Below the pieces are notes generated by a model. The model ran no database searches and was not told where the DNA came from. It saw only the letters and a program-made list of their open reading frames with translations. A program made the position numbers and the translations under genes. From Hanleya hanleyi (Eukaryota > Mollusca > Polyplacophora > Lepidopleurida > Hanleyidae), in assembly GCA_036873755.1 (NCBI GenBank), contig JAVTVY010045590.1:124001-188000 (forward strand): a DNA stretch of 64,000 bases, read 5' to 3'. Of this stretch, positions 1 to 10,486 are shown piece after piece (the stretch's first letter is position 1; the number at the start of each line of letters is the position of its first letter).

Positions 1-1350
1 CTTCCTCACCCAGTCATCCCTGGGATTCATCCCTGAGATGTAGCCTGACTAAAATCGATCGAGGTTTCAGCCTGACTGTCAATGAATAGACTCTCAGTAT
101 CAGTCGGTAGGCTCTCAGTTTCAGTCGGTATGCTCTCAGTATCGGCTTCTGGCGCGTCAGACTCTTCGTACCCATGTATATTATTCTGGTTCGCATCATA
201 TCATAGTGTATGGTGAACGTGGGCCCGCACTCAGAGCAAGTATAAGACATGTTGACGGTTGATGTCGACTGTGCACGTTTTTCAGCTAGGGTTACCTATA
301 ATTAACGCAACACAGTAATGCCCACCAACGCTTATCTTACTGTTTCAACGCCCAAGTGAGACAACTCAGAGGTTTTGATTTATCTAAATGATCACGTGAT
401 ATCCCAAGGAATTGACACTAAGCCATTGTAACGCAGTGACGCCTGTCAACGCCCGTCGGCACGCCTTAACTCACGTCCCAAAGCCTCCACGCCCACTCAT
501 ACCGCCTTAACGCTCTGTCGTAACGCCAGCACGCCGAAGTGATGTCATCGCACAAACATGATTTGATCATCCACCCTTGATCCATCGGAAGTGACGTCAT
601 CACTAAAATACGCATGTGCATCAAGGCTGATGGTGCATCACGGCTGATGGTGCCGTAGGTACCATGGGGCACCCTATAGCCTACAAGCTATAGGGTACCG
701 GCGGCACCACCAAGGTGAGTGCACATGCGTATGATGACGTCACTTTCGGAAATGACGCCACTTCCGGCAATGGCGTCGCTTCCAGCGATAATGCCAATTC
801 AATCAAAGTCAAGGGCCGATGGTCAAAGCATGTGCGATGACGTCAAGTTATGGCTTTAAGATTGGGCGATAAGGCATTGAGACGGGCGTTAAGGCGTTGA
901 GACGAGCGTTAATGCAAAACGACGAGCTTTGAGAGTCTCCCTGCGTTGATAAATTAATGTCTCTATTTTAGCATATCTCGTGATGATTTAGACCCATCAG
1001 AGCTTCTGAGATATCTCACTAGGGCGTTGAGACGTCACGATGAACGCTAGCGGGTGTTACTGTCTCACGTCCATAAAAGCAATCCTAGACGGAAGACGTG
1101 CACAGTCAACGTCTAACCGTCAACATAGATTACACTTGCGGACGCGCGATTATCAGATAATGACGCAAAACCAGAAGAATATATTTGAGTGAGGAGAGAC
1201 CAAGGCGCCAGAAGCCGATGCAGATACGAATAGCGTACCGGCTGAAACCGAGACTCTACCGACTGATACTGACAGCCACACTAAAAGTTCGCCTAATGAT
1301 AATCAAACTACATTTCAGGGATGCCTGAGTGAGGAAGATGAGAAACCCAC
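1..1350. repeat. Large imperfect palindrome (fold-back repeat)
   Basis: The first ~1.35 kb is an imperfect inverted repeat centred near 683, where CCCTATAGC (672-680) faces GCTATAGGG (687-695). Outward matches include 586-620 with 718-765 (both carry a TGACGTCA-like core beside a CATGCG core), and 1-290 with about 1085-1345 (shared GCGCCAGAAGCCGAT and ACCGACTGATACTGA blocks). Arms contain many AACGCC/GGCGTT words. Open frames in the arms are short and not recognised. The left end may run outside the window. Confidence 0.7.
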
Positions 1351-1489
1351 CCACCTCCCAAAAGGGATTGTATTGCGACAGCGACTATTAATACCCACGT
1401 TGTGGATATCAAGGGCGCTGGACAAGAACATTTACAACAGGCGTACACCCATATTCGTCCCCATAGCAGAAAAACAGTACAATGAATTA

Positions 1490-1540
1490 GTGTCAGTTCT
1501 TTGGGATATCATGTGATCATTTAGACCAAGCAGTGCTTCT

Positions 1541-1587
<47 letters not shown>

Positions 1588-1910
1588 TCTAGGCGTTAAT
1601 TCGGGTATTGGAGGGCGTTACCGTGTTACCTCTATCAAAATCAACATTAGCCGAAAGATGAGTACAGTTGACATCAACATGGCTTATCGTTGTCGAACGC
1701 TCGTTTACCGGACACTACGATATGACGCAGAAACAGAAGAATATGTATGGATACGACGACACCCAGGGGTCATCCTCTTACACACCCACACTGAAAGAGA
1801 TTTTCCACTACTCTACGCGTGCACATGCGCACCTCAGAAGCTGCATTTTCTCTACTACTCCCCAAGTGCACATTCGCGTATCACCCCCAGTCTTCTTCTA
1901 CCCAACGAGA
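1490..1910 (+). repeat. Diverged partial copy of neighbouring repeats, with (TC)n
   Basis: GATATCATGTGATCATTTAGACC and the following sequence repeat pieces of the palindrome arms (near 385-400 and 975-1010), and 1640-1760 resembles 1085-1200. A (TC)n microsatellite occupies about 1543-1583. From 1800 to 1900 the words CTCTACTACTCC and GTGCACATGCG recur as in the ~200-bp units at 3.3-4.0 kb and 26.2-27.3 kb. The 122-codon open frame here has no recognisable domain. Confidence 0.45.
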
Positions 1911-2095
1911 GCTTGACTCTTGGTTCTTGTGATGCTTTCAGAAATATGCAGTCAGTATATTTGTCTGCTGGGTCATATGAATTTTTTTCCATCAAGCTTT
2001 TAATGTTGCGTTTAATTGTTGCCTGAGATTCTGCTGGTAGACGTTTCGTCCCAGAGGCTTGCTCTCTGTACAGATCGTTTGATTTGTACAGAGGA

Positions 2096-2165
2096 TATAT
2101 GGACGCGGTTATTCTTTAATGGACGACGGCTGAATTATGAATGACGGACCTGACGCTTGTAATGT
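2096..2165 (+). mobile_element. Isolated 3' tail of the Penelope-like element
   Basis: TATGGACGCGG..ATTCT..AATGGACGACGGCTGAATTATGAATGACGGAC matches the 3' tails at 42600-42680 and 46240-46310 (plus) and 38660-38720 (minus). Only the last ~70 bp are present, so this is a severely 5'-truncated copy. The rest of 1911-3330 shows no gene that I recognise. Confidence 0.65.
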
Positions 2166-3339
2166 AGTATTGTGACTTGTAAACATGGTGGAGAATGGCG
2201 CGCTTGATCGGCGTGGGGCCAGTATTTGTTTTGAACACGAACTTGTATTTTATAAATAATCCCTCGTTTGAGCCGTTTTTCTATCTGGCCGTGACATAGT
2301 TGATCATTTTCCATCAGCTGACTTGATAGGGCTATTATATCGTCGTTCTGAAATATTTATATCTAATACCACTCAAGCAGGGGGCGTATGGAGATGTCAT
2401 TCAATATGTCATCACAGGAATCACTTTTGGTTTTTGTGAAGTTTTTAAAATATGCAGTCAGTATATTTGTCTGTGGAGCATCTGACTTTTTGTCAGCACC
2501 CCGGAATTGCGTTTGAACAATAGGTTACAATGCACATCACGTCTGGACCGAATATAGCCCAACTTTACCTCAAAACATTCTCCCATTCTCAAAGTTTGCA
2601 ACCGCCTAAACTGTCGGTGTCACAAGTTTTACGCTGAATTATTACACAAGAACACACGGTACAACGTCTTGAATAGCTGTGACATGCTGATCCACCCTCC
2701 GCTCCGTTTACAAGCGAACGATGCCGATTGGCCAGGAGCCATGTGCACAAAAGCTGCGCGCTGCGTTTTCAGCCCCAATGCAATCAGAGGTTATATCTGA
2801 CAGAAGAAGGTATACCATCTAATGCCATGAGAATGCCCCAAAATTCCACCTCCGAAACTGCCACTGCTTTACTACTCACACAGGGCGCACGCATGTATAT
2901 CTGGACTTACAGCGGTCAAGGCACTGTAAACAAGGAGATGTCATTCACCCCCACAACTCCACCCCTAGGGATCAGTGTATAAAGGTGTAGGTAGGGTTGA
3001 CCAAGTGCGAATCTGAGCATAGCTCAGAATCGTTTACTACTGATGACGTCACAGTTTACGTCAACTAATGTTTTCTGGGTACAATCCAAGGTACACGTGC
3101 GCCGCCAATGTCCATATGCCCACCAATATAGGCTAGATAATAAGTGTATTTTTCACACATCCGAGTACGCATTCGAGCGATTTCTCGACATCAACAAATG
3201 ACATCACTGATGACGTCATAGTCGCGTGACCTGTACACCAACACCACAGACACTCCAAAGTCGTGTACCACACCACAGATCCACAGGCCCGCCGGCTACT
3301 GTAGAGGTCTATACGTAGCCATTTGTCCCTAGTCCGCAT

Positions 3340-4035
3340 CCATGAATCCGGTTTTCTCTCCTACCCCTCCACTGCGCATGAAAACCACGACGTCACACCG
3401 TGGGCAGAATTCCAGTTGTAGTCTACATCATGACAGCTTCAATATGACACCCTGCACGGCATATTTGAACGCAAGGATGGTCCATAAATCGCTCAAACAT
3501 ACCCTGTGCATCCATAAATGCCGTCTCTCTGCGCTTTCTCTACTACCGACCACGTCAGCGATGCCGTCACTTCCTGTAAAAACAACAGCTGTAGTCTACA
3601 CCACGAGAGCTTCAAGACGATACACTATACGACCCAATTAGAGCAAGGATGTCTAATCTATCGCCCAAACACGCTTCTGTGCCCCTCCCCACCCCAATAT
3701 GCCATCTTTCATTAATACTCCACGACTGCGCAAGCGCACCGTGATCTCGCTTCCAATATAATCCGCGCCAATCGTAGTATGCACGACGAGAATTTCAAGA
3801 CGGCACCCTGCACGACCCATTTGGAGGAAGGATGGTCCATCTATCGCCGAAACGCCCCATGCGTATCCCCACAATGTCATCTTTCTGTACTGCTCCTCGA
3901 TTAGGCGAACGCACCGTGAAGTCACTTTCATACGTCACTAGTGCGCAAGTCCACGATGAATTCATGCTCTCCTTCGTGTGTACATGGCGCCACGATGACT
4001 CATCTTCATCATACGGGTTATTGGGGTCTGTAGAC
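3340..4035 (-). repeat. Tandem array of ~200-bp diverged units
   Basis: Three diverged units share, in order, a TCACTTCC/GACGTCAC box, GTAGTCTACACCACGAGAGCTTCAAGACG, CCCTGCACGACCCATTTGGA and AAGGATGGTCCATC..ATCGC. The reverse complement of the same unit makes up 26190-27330. No convincing coding sequence. Confidence 0.6.
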
Positions 4036-4046
4036 ACTATTTTTTT

Positions 4047-5211
4047 TCCTGCACCACGAAGTGGTGAGAGGACTTGGAAATGCTAGCCGTCCGCCCTTCC
4101 GTCCGTCCTTCCGTCCGTCCGTCCGTCCCACATCTTGTGAACGCGATATCTCGAGAACAGTTCGACCAATCGACTTCAAACTTGAGAAGGTGCTTCACTT
4201 CAGTTACATGTAGATGGCCATTGGTATTGATTTTCACTGAGGTACGTAATCCAAGATGGCTGCCATTGACCATATTGGATTCTGTCCGTCCCACATCTTG
4301 TGAACGCGGTATCTTGAGAACAATTCGACCAATCGACTTTAAACTTGGGAAGGTGCTTCACATCAATTAGACGGCCATTGGTATTGATTTTCACTGAGGT
4401 ATGTAATCCAAGATGGCTGCCACTGACTATATTGGATTCCATCCGTCCCACATCTTGTGAACGCGATATCTCGAGAACAATTCGACCAATCGACTTCAAA
4501 CTTGGAAAGTTTCTTCACATCAGTTAGTCGACCATTGGTATTGATTTTTTCATTGAGGTACGTAATCCAAGACGGCTGCCACTGATCATATTGGATTCCA
4601 TCCGCCCCACATCTTGTGAACGCGATATCTCGAGAACGAGTCGACCGATCGAGATCAAACTTGGGAAGGTGCTTCACATCAGTTCGGCGGCCATTGGTAT
4701 TGATTTTTACTCAGGTACGTAATCCAAGATGGTCAATGGCAGCCATTCCGTCCGTCCCGCATCTTGTGAACATGATATCTTGAGAACAGCACAATTACCG
4801 ATCGACTTCAAACTTAAGAAGGTGCTTCACATCAGTTAGACGCCCAATGGTATTGATTTTCATTGAGATAGTATGTAATCCAAGATAGCTGCCATTGGCC
4901 ATCTTGGATTTCACTCACCCATATTGTACACATCTGTATTGTGAACGCGATATCTTGATCTATTCCATCCATCGATTTATAAACCTCACCATCCACAAAT
5001 CCATACAACTACAGACTTACATTCCAGTGTTACACTACCCATTACTGCTTCCCAAACCACCTCAACTTGTCTCAACAATTCCAGATAAACGTCTCTTTCC
5101 ACATACACATATCCACATTCCATGTTATATTTAAGGAGATACTGGAAGCATATATGCTGTACGCTCTCAAACAGGCTACTTGGCGGAGGACCTGATAGCT
5201 ACTCTGCTTGT
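4047..5211 (-). mobile_element. 157-bp-array mobile element, copy 1 (about 5 units)
   Basis: Non-coding element read on the minus strand. It starts CAAGCAGAGTAGCT..GGTCCTCCGCCA (right edge, near 5211) and ends near CACCACTTCGTGG followed by an A-run (left edge, near 4047). The core is a head-to-tail array of ~157-bp units carrying AAGATGGCTGCC, TTGGTATTGATTTTCA and ATCTCGAGAACA words. Two longer copies lie at 43031-44477 and 51570-53343. A left end, tandem core and right end resemble mollusc tandem-core elements, but that family assignment is inference. Confidence 0.7.
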
Positions 5212-5743
5212 TTGTTATGAAATTGTGGTACAGCGTTGATCACCCCGACAACAAAATACACCCGTTGTGAAATAGTGATTTCTTAGCCACCATACTTTCA
5301 CGTAAAGTAGACTTCTTAGCCACCATATCATTGCATAAAGTTCGACTTTTCATTTACTAATTTTATATAATCTAATCTGTATGCATGCAATCTTAAATTT
5401 ATTATGATGTGTTGTGACAAAACTATTTTCGAAATTCTATTTCATGACCCTTTAGGTCAGTTATTGTGAACAAAACTATTTGTGAGAAACAGTTATGTAA
5501 TTTCAATTTATACAGGATGATATAGATAATGCTTGTGTAACTGTACTGCATCATCCTGAATTTGACGAGTGAGTTTAGGTCATGCGACAGATGGCTGATC
5601 CGCTTGTCATAACTGCACCGAAGATATGAGGATTTAGTTTTGAGTTAACTTGACTCTGTAATGTCATAGTAATGTATAAAAAGGGATGACCAGCACATAC
5701 AGGCAGGCCAATATCATCAGGTCTCAATGAAGACTAATACCAT
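5212..5743. other. Spacer to the left of the Polinton
   Basis: AT-rich sequence with no recognisable gene. A short duplicated motif, TTCTTAGCCACCATA, occurs at about 5279 and 5309. The last 29 bp (5721-5749) resemble 18801-18831 on the far side of the Polinton. Confidence 0.5.
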
Positions 5744-5749
5744 CATGTC
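5744..5749. repeat. Target-site duplication, left (CATGTC)
   Basis: CATGTC directly precedes the terminal AGTAGTAG. The same six bases directly follow the other terminus at 18798-18803. Confidence 0.85.
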
Positions 5750-5897
5750 AGTAGTAGTGTCTACCCGATCTGAGTCACATTGACCTTTGATCTCGGGCCA
5801 AACCACTTTGAATGGGTAGGGGTGGAAGGGTTGGTGACAGCCAATCAGAAGCGAGTAAAATTTGACCTCAGAAATTTGCATATGACGTCACACGTTC

Positions 5898-6030
5898 TGT
5901 GGGTACAAGATGGCGGCGTGTGGGTACAAGATGGCGGCGTGTGGGTACAAGATGGCGGCGTGTGGGTACAAGATGGCGGCGTGTGGGTACAAGATGGCGG
6001 CGTGTGGGTGCAAGATGGCGGCGCATTTTT
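5898..6030 (+). promoter_or_regulatory. 21-bp tandem array of YY1-like sites, left TIR
   Basis: Six head-to-tail copies of GTGGGTACAAGATGGCGGCGT (one carries TGCAAG). CAAGATGGCGGC matches the metazoan YY1/Pleiohomeotic recognition sequence. A TGACGTCA (CRE/ATF-type) site precedes the array at about 5884. Binding is inferred from motif match only. Confidence 0.6.
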
Positions 6031-6199
6031 TTTGGCGGTCACCTGGCGGTCGGAGAGGTCAAGTGCAGTATAGTTCCGGCAGAATGACCAAAAGCTACCT
6101 CCAACACAGGAGAGTTCCAATTATTGGAGGGAATGTATTCAGAATGTATTCATCCGCGGTGATGCGGTCTGGCAGCGGTTTTGGCGGTCCCTAAGTAGT

Positions 6200-7190
6200 C
6201 CCTAGATAAAATGGTCCGATGGGGTCGAGTGAGGTATCAAAGTGAAGCATTCGTGAAGGGGCATCTAATGGGCTGGGTGTGGGGTTGAAATATCGGCATT
6301 CTGCGCATGCGCGGTGGCCAAAGGGTATGAAAATAGACGTTTTGGAGCTAGGGGAGTCACTAATGGTCCAATGGGGTCATATGAGGTATCAATGTGAAGC
6401 CTATGAGGGGCATCTGATGGGCTGGGTGTGGGGTTGAAATATCGGCATTCTGCGCATGCGCGGTGGCCCAAGGGTATGAAAATAGACGTTTTGGGATGTA
6501 GGGGAGCCACTAATGGTCCAATGGGGTCGAGTGAGGTATCAAAGTGAAGCTTATGTGAAGGGGCATCTGATGGGCTGGGTGTGGGGTTGAAATATCGGCA
6601 TTCTGCGCATGCGCGGTGGCCAAAGGGTATGAAAATAGACGTTTTGGAGCTAGGGGAGCCCCTAATGGTCCAATGGGTCGAGTGAGGTATCAAAGTGAAG
6701 CATTCGTGAAGGGGCATCTGATGGGCTGGGTGTGGGGTTGAAATATCGGCATTCTGCGCATGCGCGGTGGCCCAAGGGTATGAAAATAGACGTTTTTGAG
6801 CTAGGGGAGCCACTAATGGACCAATGGGGTCGAGTGAGGTATCAAAGTGAAGCCTATGTGAAGGGGCATCTAATGGGCTGGGTGTGGGGTTGAACTATCG
6901 GCATTCTGCGCATGCGCGGTGGCCCAAGGGTATGAAAATAGACGTGTTGGGAGGGGCGTCCCTAATGGTCCAATGGGGTCGAGTGAGGTATCAAAGTGAA
7001 GCCTATGTGAGGAGGCATCTGACTGGACTAGTGGCTCGGCCGTTGTCACCATTCTGCGCATGCGCGGTGGCCCAAGGGTATGGAAATAGACATTTTGGAG
7101 CTAGGGGAGCCCCTAGTGGACCAATGGGGTCGAGTGAGGTATCAAAGTGAAGCATTCGTGAAGGGGCATCTGATGGGTTGGGTGTGCGGT
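6200..7190 (+). repeat. 152-bp tandem repeats, left TIR, each with an NRF1-like site
   Basis: About seven units containing CGAGTGAGGTATCAAAGTGA, GGGGCATCTGATGGGCTGGG, TCTGCGCATGCGCGGTGG and TGAAAATAGACGTTTTGGAG. TGCGCATGCGC is the palindromic NRF1-type motif and occurs once per unit (near 6303, 6452, 6606, 6758, 6909, 7057 and 7206). Confidence 0.75.
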
Positions 7191-7651
7191 AGGAATATCA
7201 TTCTGCGCATGCGCAGACGCAATGCGGAGCTCTCGTCCAATCAGAAGCGAGTATTTCAAATCCGTCACAGAGCTCTCAGCCAATCAGAAGCGAGTATTTT
7301 GACCCGGTGCATTATGGGACCATATCCAAGATGGCGGCACGTATGTTCAAGATGGCGGCACATCCGGTGTCGAAAACTGGCCATTTCGTCGGGATGTGGT
7401 CACTTAGTGTCGAAAACTGGACCCTGTATGGGTCCCGCTAGACGTTTTGGAGCTAGGGGAGCCACTAATGGTCCAATGAACAAGTGGGTGAATGGGGCGT
7501 GACCTTTGGACATGTCTAGACTTGTCTGTGTCTGTCATGTACTGGGGTTTTTTCCCCACAATGGCGTTCACGTGGTTTGGTGGGTCTGCGCAAGTGTGTG
7601 TGACGTCACTTCCGGTTTTTCAGAATGCTCAAACACTATCTTCAACTTTCT

Positions 7652-7795
7652 CGGCCCCGGCCCGCCCCGGCCCCCCAGCGTGCGCGAGCGCGCGCGCGGG
7701 TTCTCCGGCCGCAGCGCGAGCGCGCGGGTTCTCCGGCCGCAGCGCGAGCGCGCGGGTTCTCCGGCCGCAGCGCGCGCGCGCGCCTCAATGTAGGG
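7652..7795. repeat. GC-rich 28-bp tandem repeat
   Basis: GGGTTCTCCGGCCGCAGCGCGAGCGCGC repeats about three times within a very CpG-rich block, just inside the left TIR. CpG density is far above the surroundings. Frames through it are low complexity. Confidence 0.65.
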
Positions 7796-8115
7796 AGAGG
7801 TTAAATCGACAACATAGAACTTATAGTCATAAACTTAATCTATACGTGTTGGACGAGTCTTCACTCACCGTATACACGCACCTCAATGAAATGCCCGCTC
7901 CAAATCTAGACCAAAAACACGTACTTGGTCTGTGGGCTGATTTCATTGGCTCTCTATTTTACTATAGTGCGCTTGCATTCTAACCTTGATGGGTTACATT
8001 TTGGCCCCATCCTACACCACTGGTTTCAGTTTGACTGAATCTCCACATTGGGCATTGATGCATTATGAATAAAACACACAAGACAGGGGTTTTTTTTTGG
8101 TGAGATCTCATTTTT
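7796..8115. other. Gene-free stretch between left TIR and gene block
   Basis: No recognisable gene. It is the 3' flank of the leftward gene block; the only landmark is a plus-strand AATAAA at 8068. Confidence 0.45.
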
Positions 8116-8121
8116 TTTATT
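8116..8121 (-). terminator. Polyadenylation signal of the structural gene block
   Basis: AATAAA on the minus strand, ~170 nt downstream of the protease stop. It is the first such signal after the penton/core/capsid/protease run. Confidence 0.5.
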
Positions 8122-8149
8122 CAGTGAACAACAACAACGTGAGAACAAC

Positions 8150-8325
8150 CACGTGAAAACTGAAGCCCAGAACAAGGGGCTTGTACATTGAAAGAACTGA
8201 AGCCCAGAACAGGGGGCTTGTACATTGAAGCCCAGAACAGGGGGCTTGTAAACTTAAGCCCAGAACAGCGGGCGTGTGTACATTGAAGAATTCAAGCCCA
8301 GAACGGGACCTGTACATTGAAATGA
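8150..8325 (-). repeat. Degenerate 28-36-bp tandem repeat in the 3' flank
   Basis: AAGCCCAGAACAGGGGGCTTGTACATTG recurs five times with drift, overlapping the last codons and 3' untranslated part of the protease gene. Confidence 0.6.
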
Positions 8326-8765
8326 TGGGCGGCCCAGTCATATACGAGTACATCTCGGTCCTCAGCCTTGGGGTACTCGTCAAACATCTGTACGATGGTA
8401 GATAAGGGTCTTCCCCGGCATCGATGGTACAGGTAAAACAAGTAATATTGTCCGCACACGCTACTGGTCAGGCTTTGCAACGTTTGACTGCTCCAACACC
8501 ACGTCTCTGTGCCTTGATCCATGAAGTCTGTTAAATCAGGATGGAGGGGTGGCAGGCCGTACGGGTCAAAGTATTCGCCCTGCTGTTCTGTCAAGTACAC
8601 GGCCACCCAATGTTCACCGGGCCGATCCATCGGGTCCGTGTTGAGAACGTAAACAGCAGGATACACACGGTCTAATGGGAACACATCTCGGGCGAACACC
8701 CCTTGAAACATCATACGTGTCTCTGGGTCATTCTCCAGCACGGTGGTTATCTGGTCTGTATCCAT
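8292..8765 (-). CDS. Adenain-like cysteine protease
   Basis: 157 aa. Maturation protease of the adenovirus/Polinton type, expected to cleave virion precursor proteins during capsid assembly. The catalytic set is visible in order: His52 in GEHWVAVY, Asp67 in YFDPYG, Gln97, and Cys104 in SVCGQYYLFYL, with the usual Gln-x6-Cys spacing. I chose the ATG at 8765, one base after the capsid-gene stop (8767-8769). Upstream codons in this frame are only the capsid gene in another frame. The frame is intact and all active-site residues are present, so this gene looks functional although its neighbours are broken. It is the last gene of the leftward block. Confidence 0.88.
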   Translation of the reverse strand: MDTDQITTVLENDPETRMMFQGVFARDVFPLDRVYPAVYVLNTDPMDRPGEHWVAVYLTEQQGEYFDPYGLPPLHPDLTDFMDQGTETWCWSSQTLQSLTSSVCGQYYLFYLYHRCRGRPLSTIVQMFDEYPKAEDRDVLVYDWAAHHFNVQVPFWA

Positions 8766-8766
8766 G

Positions 8767-10078
8767 TTAGGTGGAGAAATCACACAGCACGTTGCGCGCC
8801 TTGTCCACTTGAATGATGTTGTCAAACTCGGCGTAGCAGATCACATTGACGGTGCTCCGGAGGGCTCGTAGAAAGTGGATTTCCAACCGTAAATTGCCTT
8901 GCTTGGCCAGGGCCAGCTGATGGTCGTTCTCTAAGGTGGGGTCAGATCGAAACAGAACAACGTGTATCCGTTCGCGTAGTCCTCCCGACTGATCATATTC
9001 CCTTCGTCCTGGTTGATTTGACCGGTGGCTGTAAACAGGCTCTGATAGGCTCGAATGAAATTCGCGCGCCCAAAGTTCAGGGTTAAGGCCGTGGCTGGCA
9101 CCTGTTGTCCATCCACATGCAGGGCCACAAAATTGATGCCGAAATGTTTAAAGTCAAACGGATTCTCTGGGTAGGCTCCACTGAAACTGGTATTTTCAAC
9201 ACAGGCCAGGATCAATCGCTTGGGTAGTTCCCCCAGGAACAGGTTTTCTTTGTTGGCGCTCATATTTCAGCAGACACAGAGAACACTTTGGTTTGTACAC
9301 GTCGGATAGGGTACTGGGCTGGTTTTGTTTCCAAGGCTTTCATGTGTCCCAATTGAACGGCTGGATTCGGTTTCACTTTTCGGACATACAGGACTGCGTC
9401 TTCGATGACAATCTTATAGTCAGCTACATGCGCCTCTACGTTAGTGGCCATCAAGGCGAAGGTCGGAGGCGCCCGTATCAGTCGGATTTTGATGGGAACC
9501 TTGTTCAAGAGGTATCGGTCTTGCATGAACATGTCTGCGTGCAGTCGACCGATCATACCCACCGAGACGCCGTTCGCGGTCAAAGCCTCCCGTTTGCTAT
9601 ATCCCGTATTGTCGTTCTCTGCGCTCATGTGCTCGGCTTTGTCCTGGTAGAATAAAGCGGCTGTCAGTTGAGATTTTTTAGCCTCTCGCCCATGCGACAA
9701 CAGCGTCTCGATGTAGGCTCGATAGGGGTACGTGTTGGTTGAGTCACTGATGAGTTTGTCGCTGAGAAATATATCCACCTGTTGAAACATCGAGTGCAGC
9801 CAGAGATTCGTCGGGCCCACCGTTGCTTGGTCGGCGATTCTGGTGCCATCTCCATTGACGATCTTGGCTTTCACATACAAGTAGGTATGGCCTAAATCCA
9901 CATAGGCCGTATCCGCATTACTGATGGTGAACTCGATGGGCCCTGTTGCGTTGATGCTGGACAGCGGGAGATGCTCCACCCATAATCCTTTTTCGGCACT
10001 GGTCTGTGTGGGCGGCACGGTCCACAAATCAAATTCACTGTTGGTGGAGGGGCAGGACTCGGCGTGGATCAAGGACAT
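8767..10078 (-). pseudogene. Major capsid protein (double jelly-roll type), broken by two frameshifts
   Basis: Matches the invertebrate family often annotated as F54H12.2-like, the Polinton-type major capsid protein of ~440 aa. The 272-codon N-terminal part (from 10078) contains WLHSMFQQVDIFLSDKLI and YRAYIETLLSHG. It runs to a TGA at 9260-9262. The next part (9263-8931) is in another frame, contains [22 protein letters not shown] and FCFDLTPP, and ends at a stop inside a C-rich run. The C-terminal part (to 8767), in the third frame, contains QGNLRLEIHF and VNVICYAEFDN. Both breaks look like single-base indels. Assembly error is possible, but other genes here are also damaged. A decayed paralogue lies at 29056-29900. 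Confidence 0.8.
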
Positions 10079-10081
10079 GTT

Positions 10082-10486
10082 TTAAGAAAAGATATCCCGG
10101 GTCTTCGATGTGCGTCGTCGCTGGGTCGGTCGTCGACTGGTGCGTGGTCTCGGTGGGGCAGCTCTTTTATTCCCTACGGTGCGTTGTGCTTTGGCCACCA
10201 AGACGCCTCCCGCTTCTTTGGCCCGCCGTTTCAAGGCTTCTTTGGGTGCCGTACCCCCCAAGACATCACCGGCCACTTGCAGTCCACTGCGTACCGCTTG
10301 TTTGCCGATTGCTTTCACCCCACGCGTCACCAAGGGCAGGAACGTTTTGACGATGCTCCCGAGTATGTTCCCCAGTCCATGTCCACGTTGCATGCGTGCA
10401 CCACTAAAAACCGGAAAGCCACCCCCGACCTGTTGGGCATAATAGTCCATATAGCTGCGTGCATCGCACTCGTAAGGCACCTTCAT
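10082..10486 (-). CDS. pX/pVI-like minor virion (core) protein
   Basis: 134 aa, intact. The N-terminal third has YYAQQVGGGFPVFSG and GHGLGNILGS. A central amphipathic or hydrophobic stretch (SIVKTFLPLVTRGVKAIGK) is followed by a strongly basic tail rich in Arg/Pro (RPRTSRRPTQRRRTSK). This build is typical of the small membrane-active and DNA-condensing virion proteins of Polintons, adintoviruses and adenoviruses. The GGG in the N-terminal part is a plausible protease processing site (inference). The ATG overlaps the penton stop as TAATG, and the stop is 3 nt from the capsid start. Confidence 0.7.
   Translation of the reverse strand: MKVPYECDARSYMDYYAQQVGGGFPVFSGARMQRGHGLGNILGSIVKTFLPLVTRGVKAIGKQAVRSGLQVAGDVLGGTAPKEALKRRAKEAGGVLVAKAQRTVGNKRAAPPRPRTSRRPTQRRRTSKTRDIFS

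Larger units (their letters stand above)
5750..7539 (+). repeat. Left terminal inverted repeat of the Polinton
   Basis: About 1.8 kb, inversely repeated at 16912-18797. From the tip inward: unique outer ~145 bp; a 21-bp array with AAGATGGCGGC (about 5898-6030); ~170 bp of unique sequence; seven units of ~152 bp (about 6200-7190); two CCAAT-like boxes (GCCAATCAGAAGCGAGTAT type); two more AAGATGGCGGC motifs (about 7330-7362); and an inner edge ending TCTGTGTCTGTCATG at 7539. No protein is encoded; the repetitive open frames are by-products of the arrays. Confidence 0.85.

Noticed and set aside
5780..6194. Open frames of WVQDGGV or GTRWRRV repeats, and their mirror at 18409-18767
   Set aside because: They arise from the 21-bp YY1-like array in the TIR, in several frames and both strands, without start or domain logic.
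6265..7150. Open frames of up to 182 codons in the 152-bp TIR repeats (and 17065-18175)
   Set aside because: Tandem-repeat by-products; frames are not maintained between units.
7492..7983. A 163-codon plus-strand frame rich in Ala/Arg/Ser
   Set aside because: It passes through the GC-rich 28-bp repeat; no conserved part and opposite to the gene direction.
8117..8383. An 88-codon minus-strand frame with repeated SGLQCTSPLFW-like words
   Set aside because: Translation of the degenerate repeat downstream of and overlapping the protease end, in another frame.
8766..8825. A longer protease starting at 8825
   Set aside because: Those 20 codons overlap the conserved C-terminus of the capsid gene in another frame; the ATG at 8765 follows the capsid stop directly.
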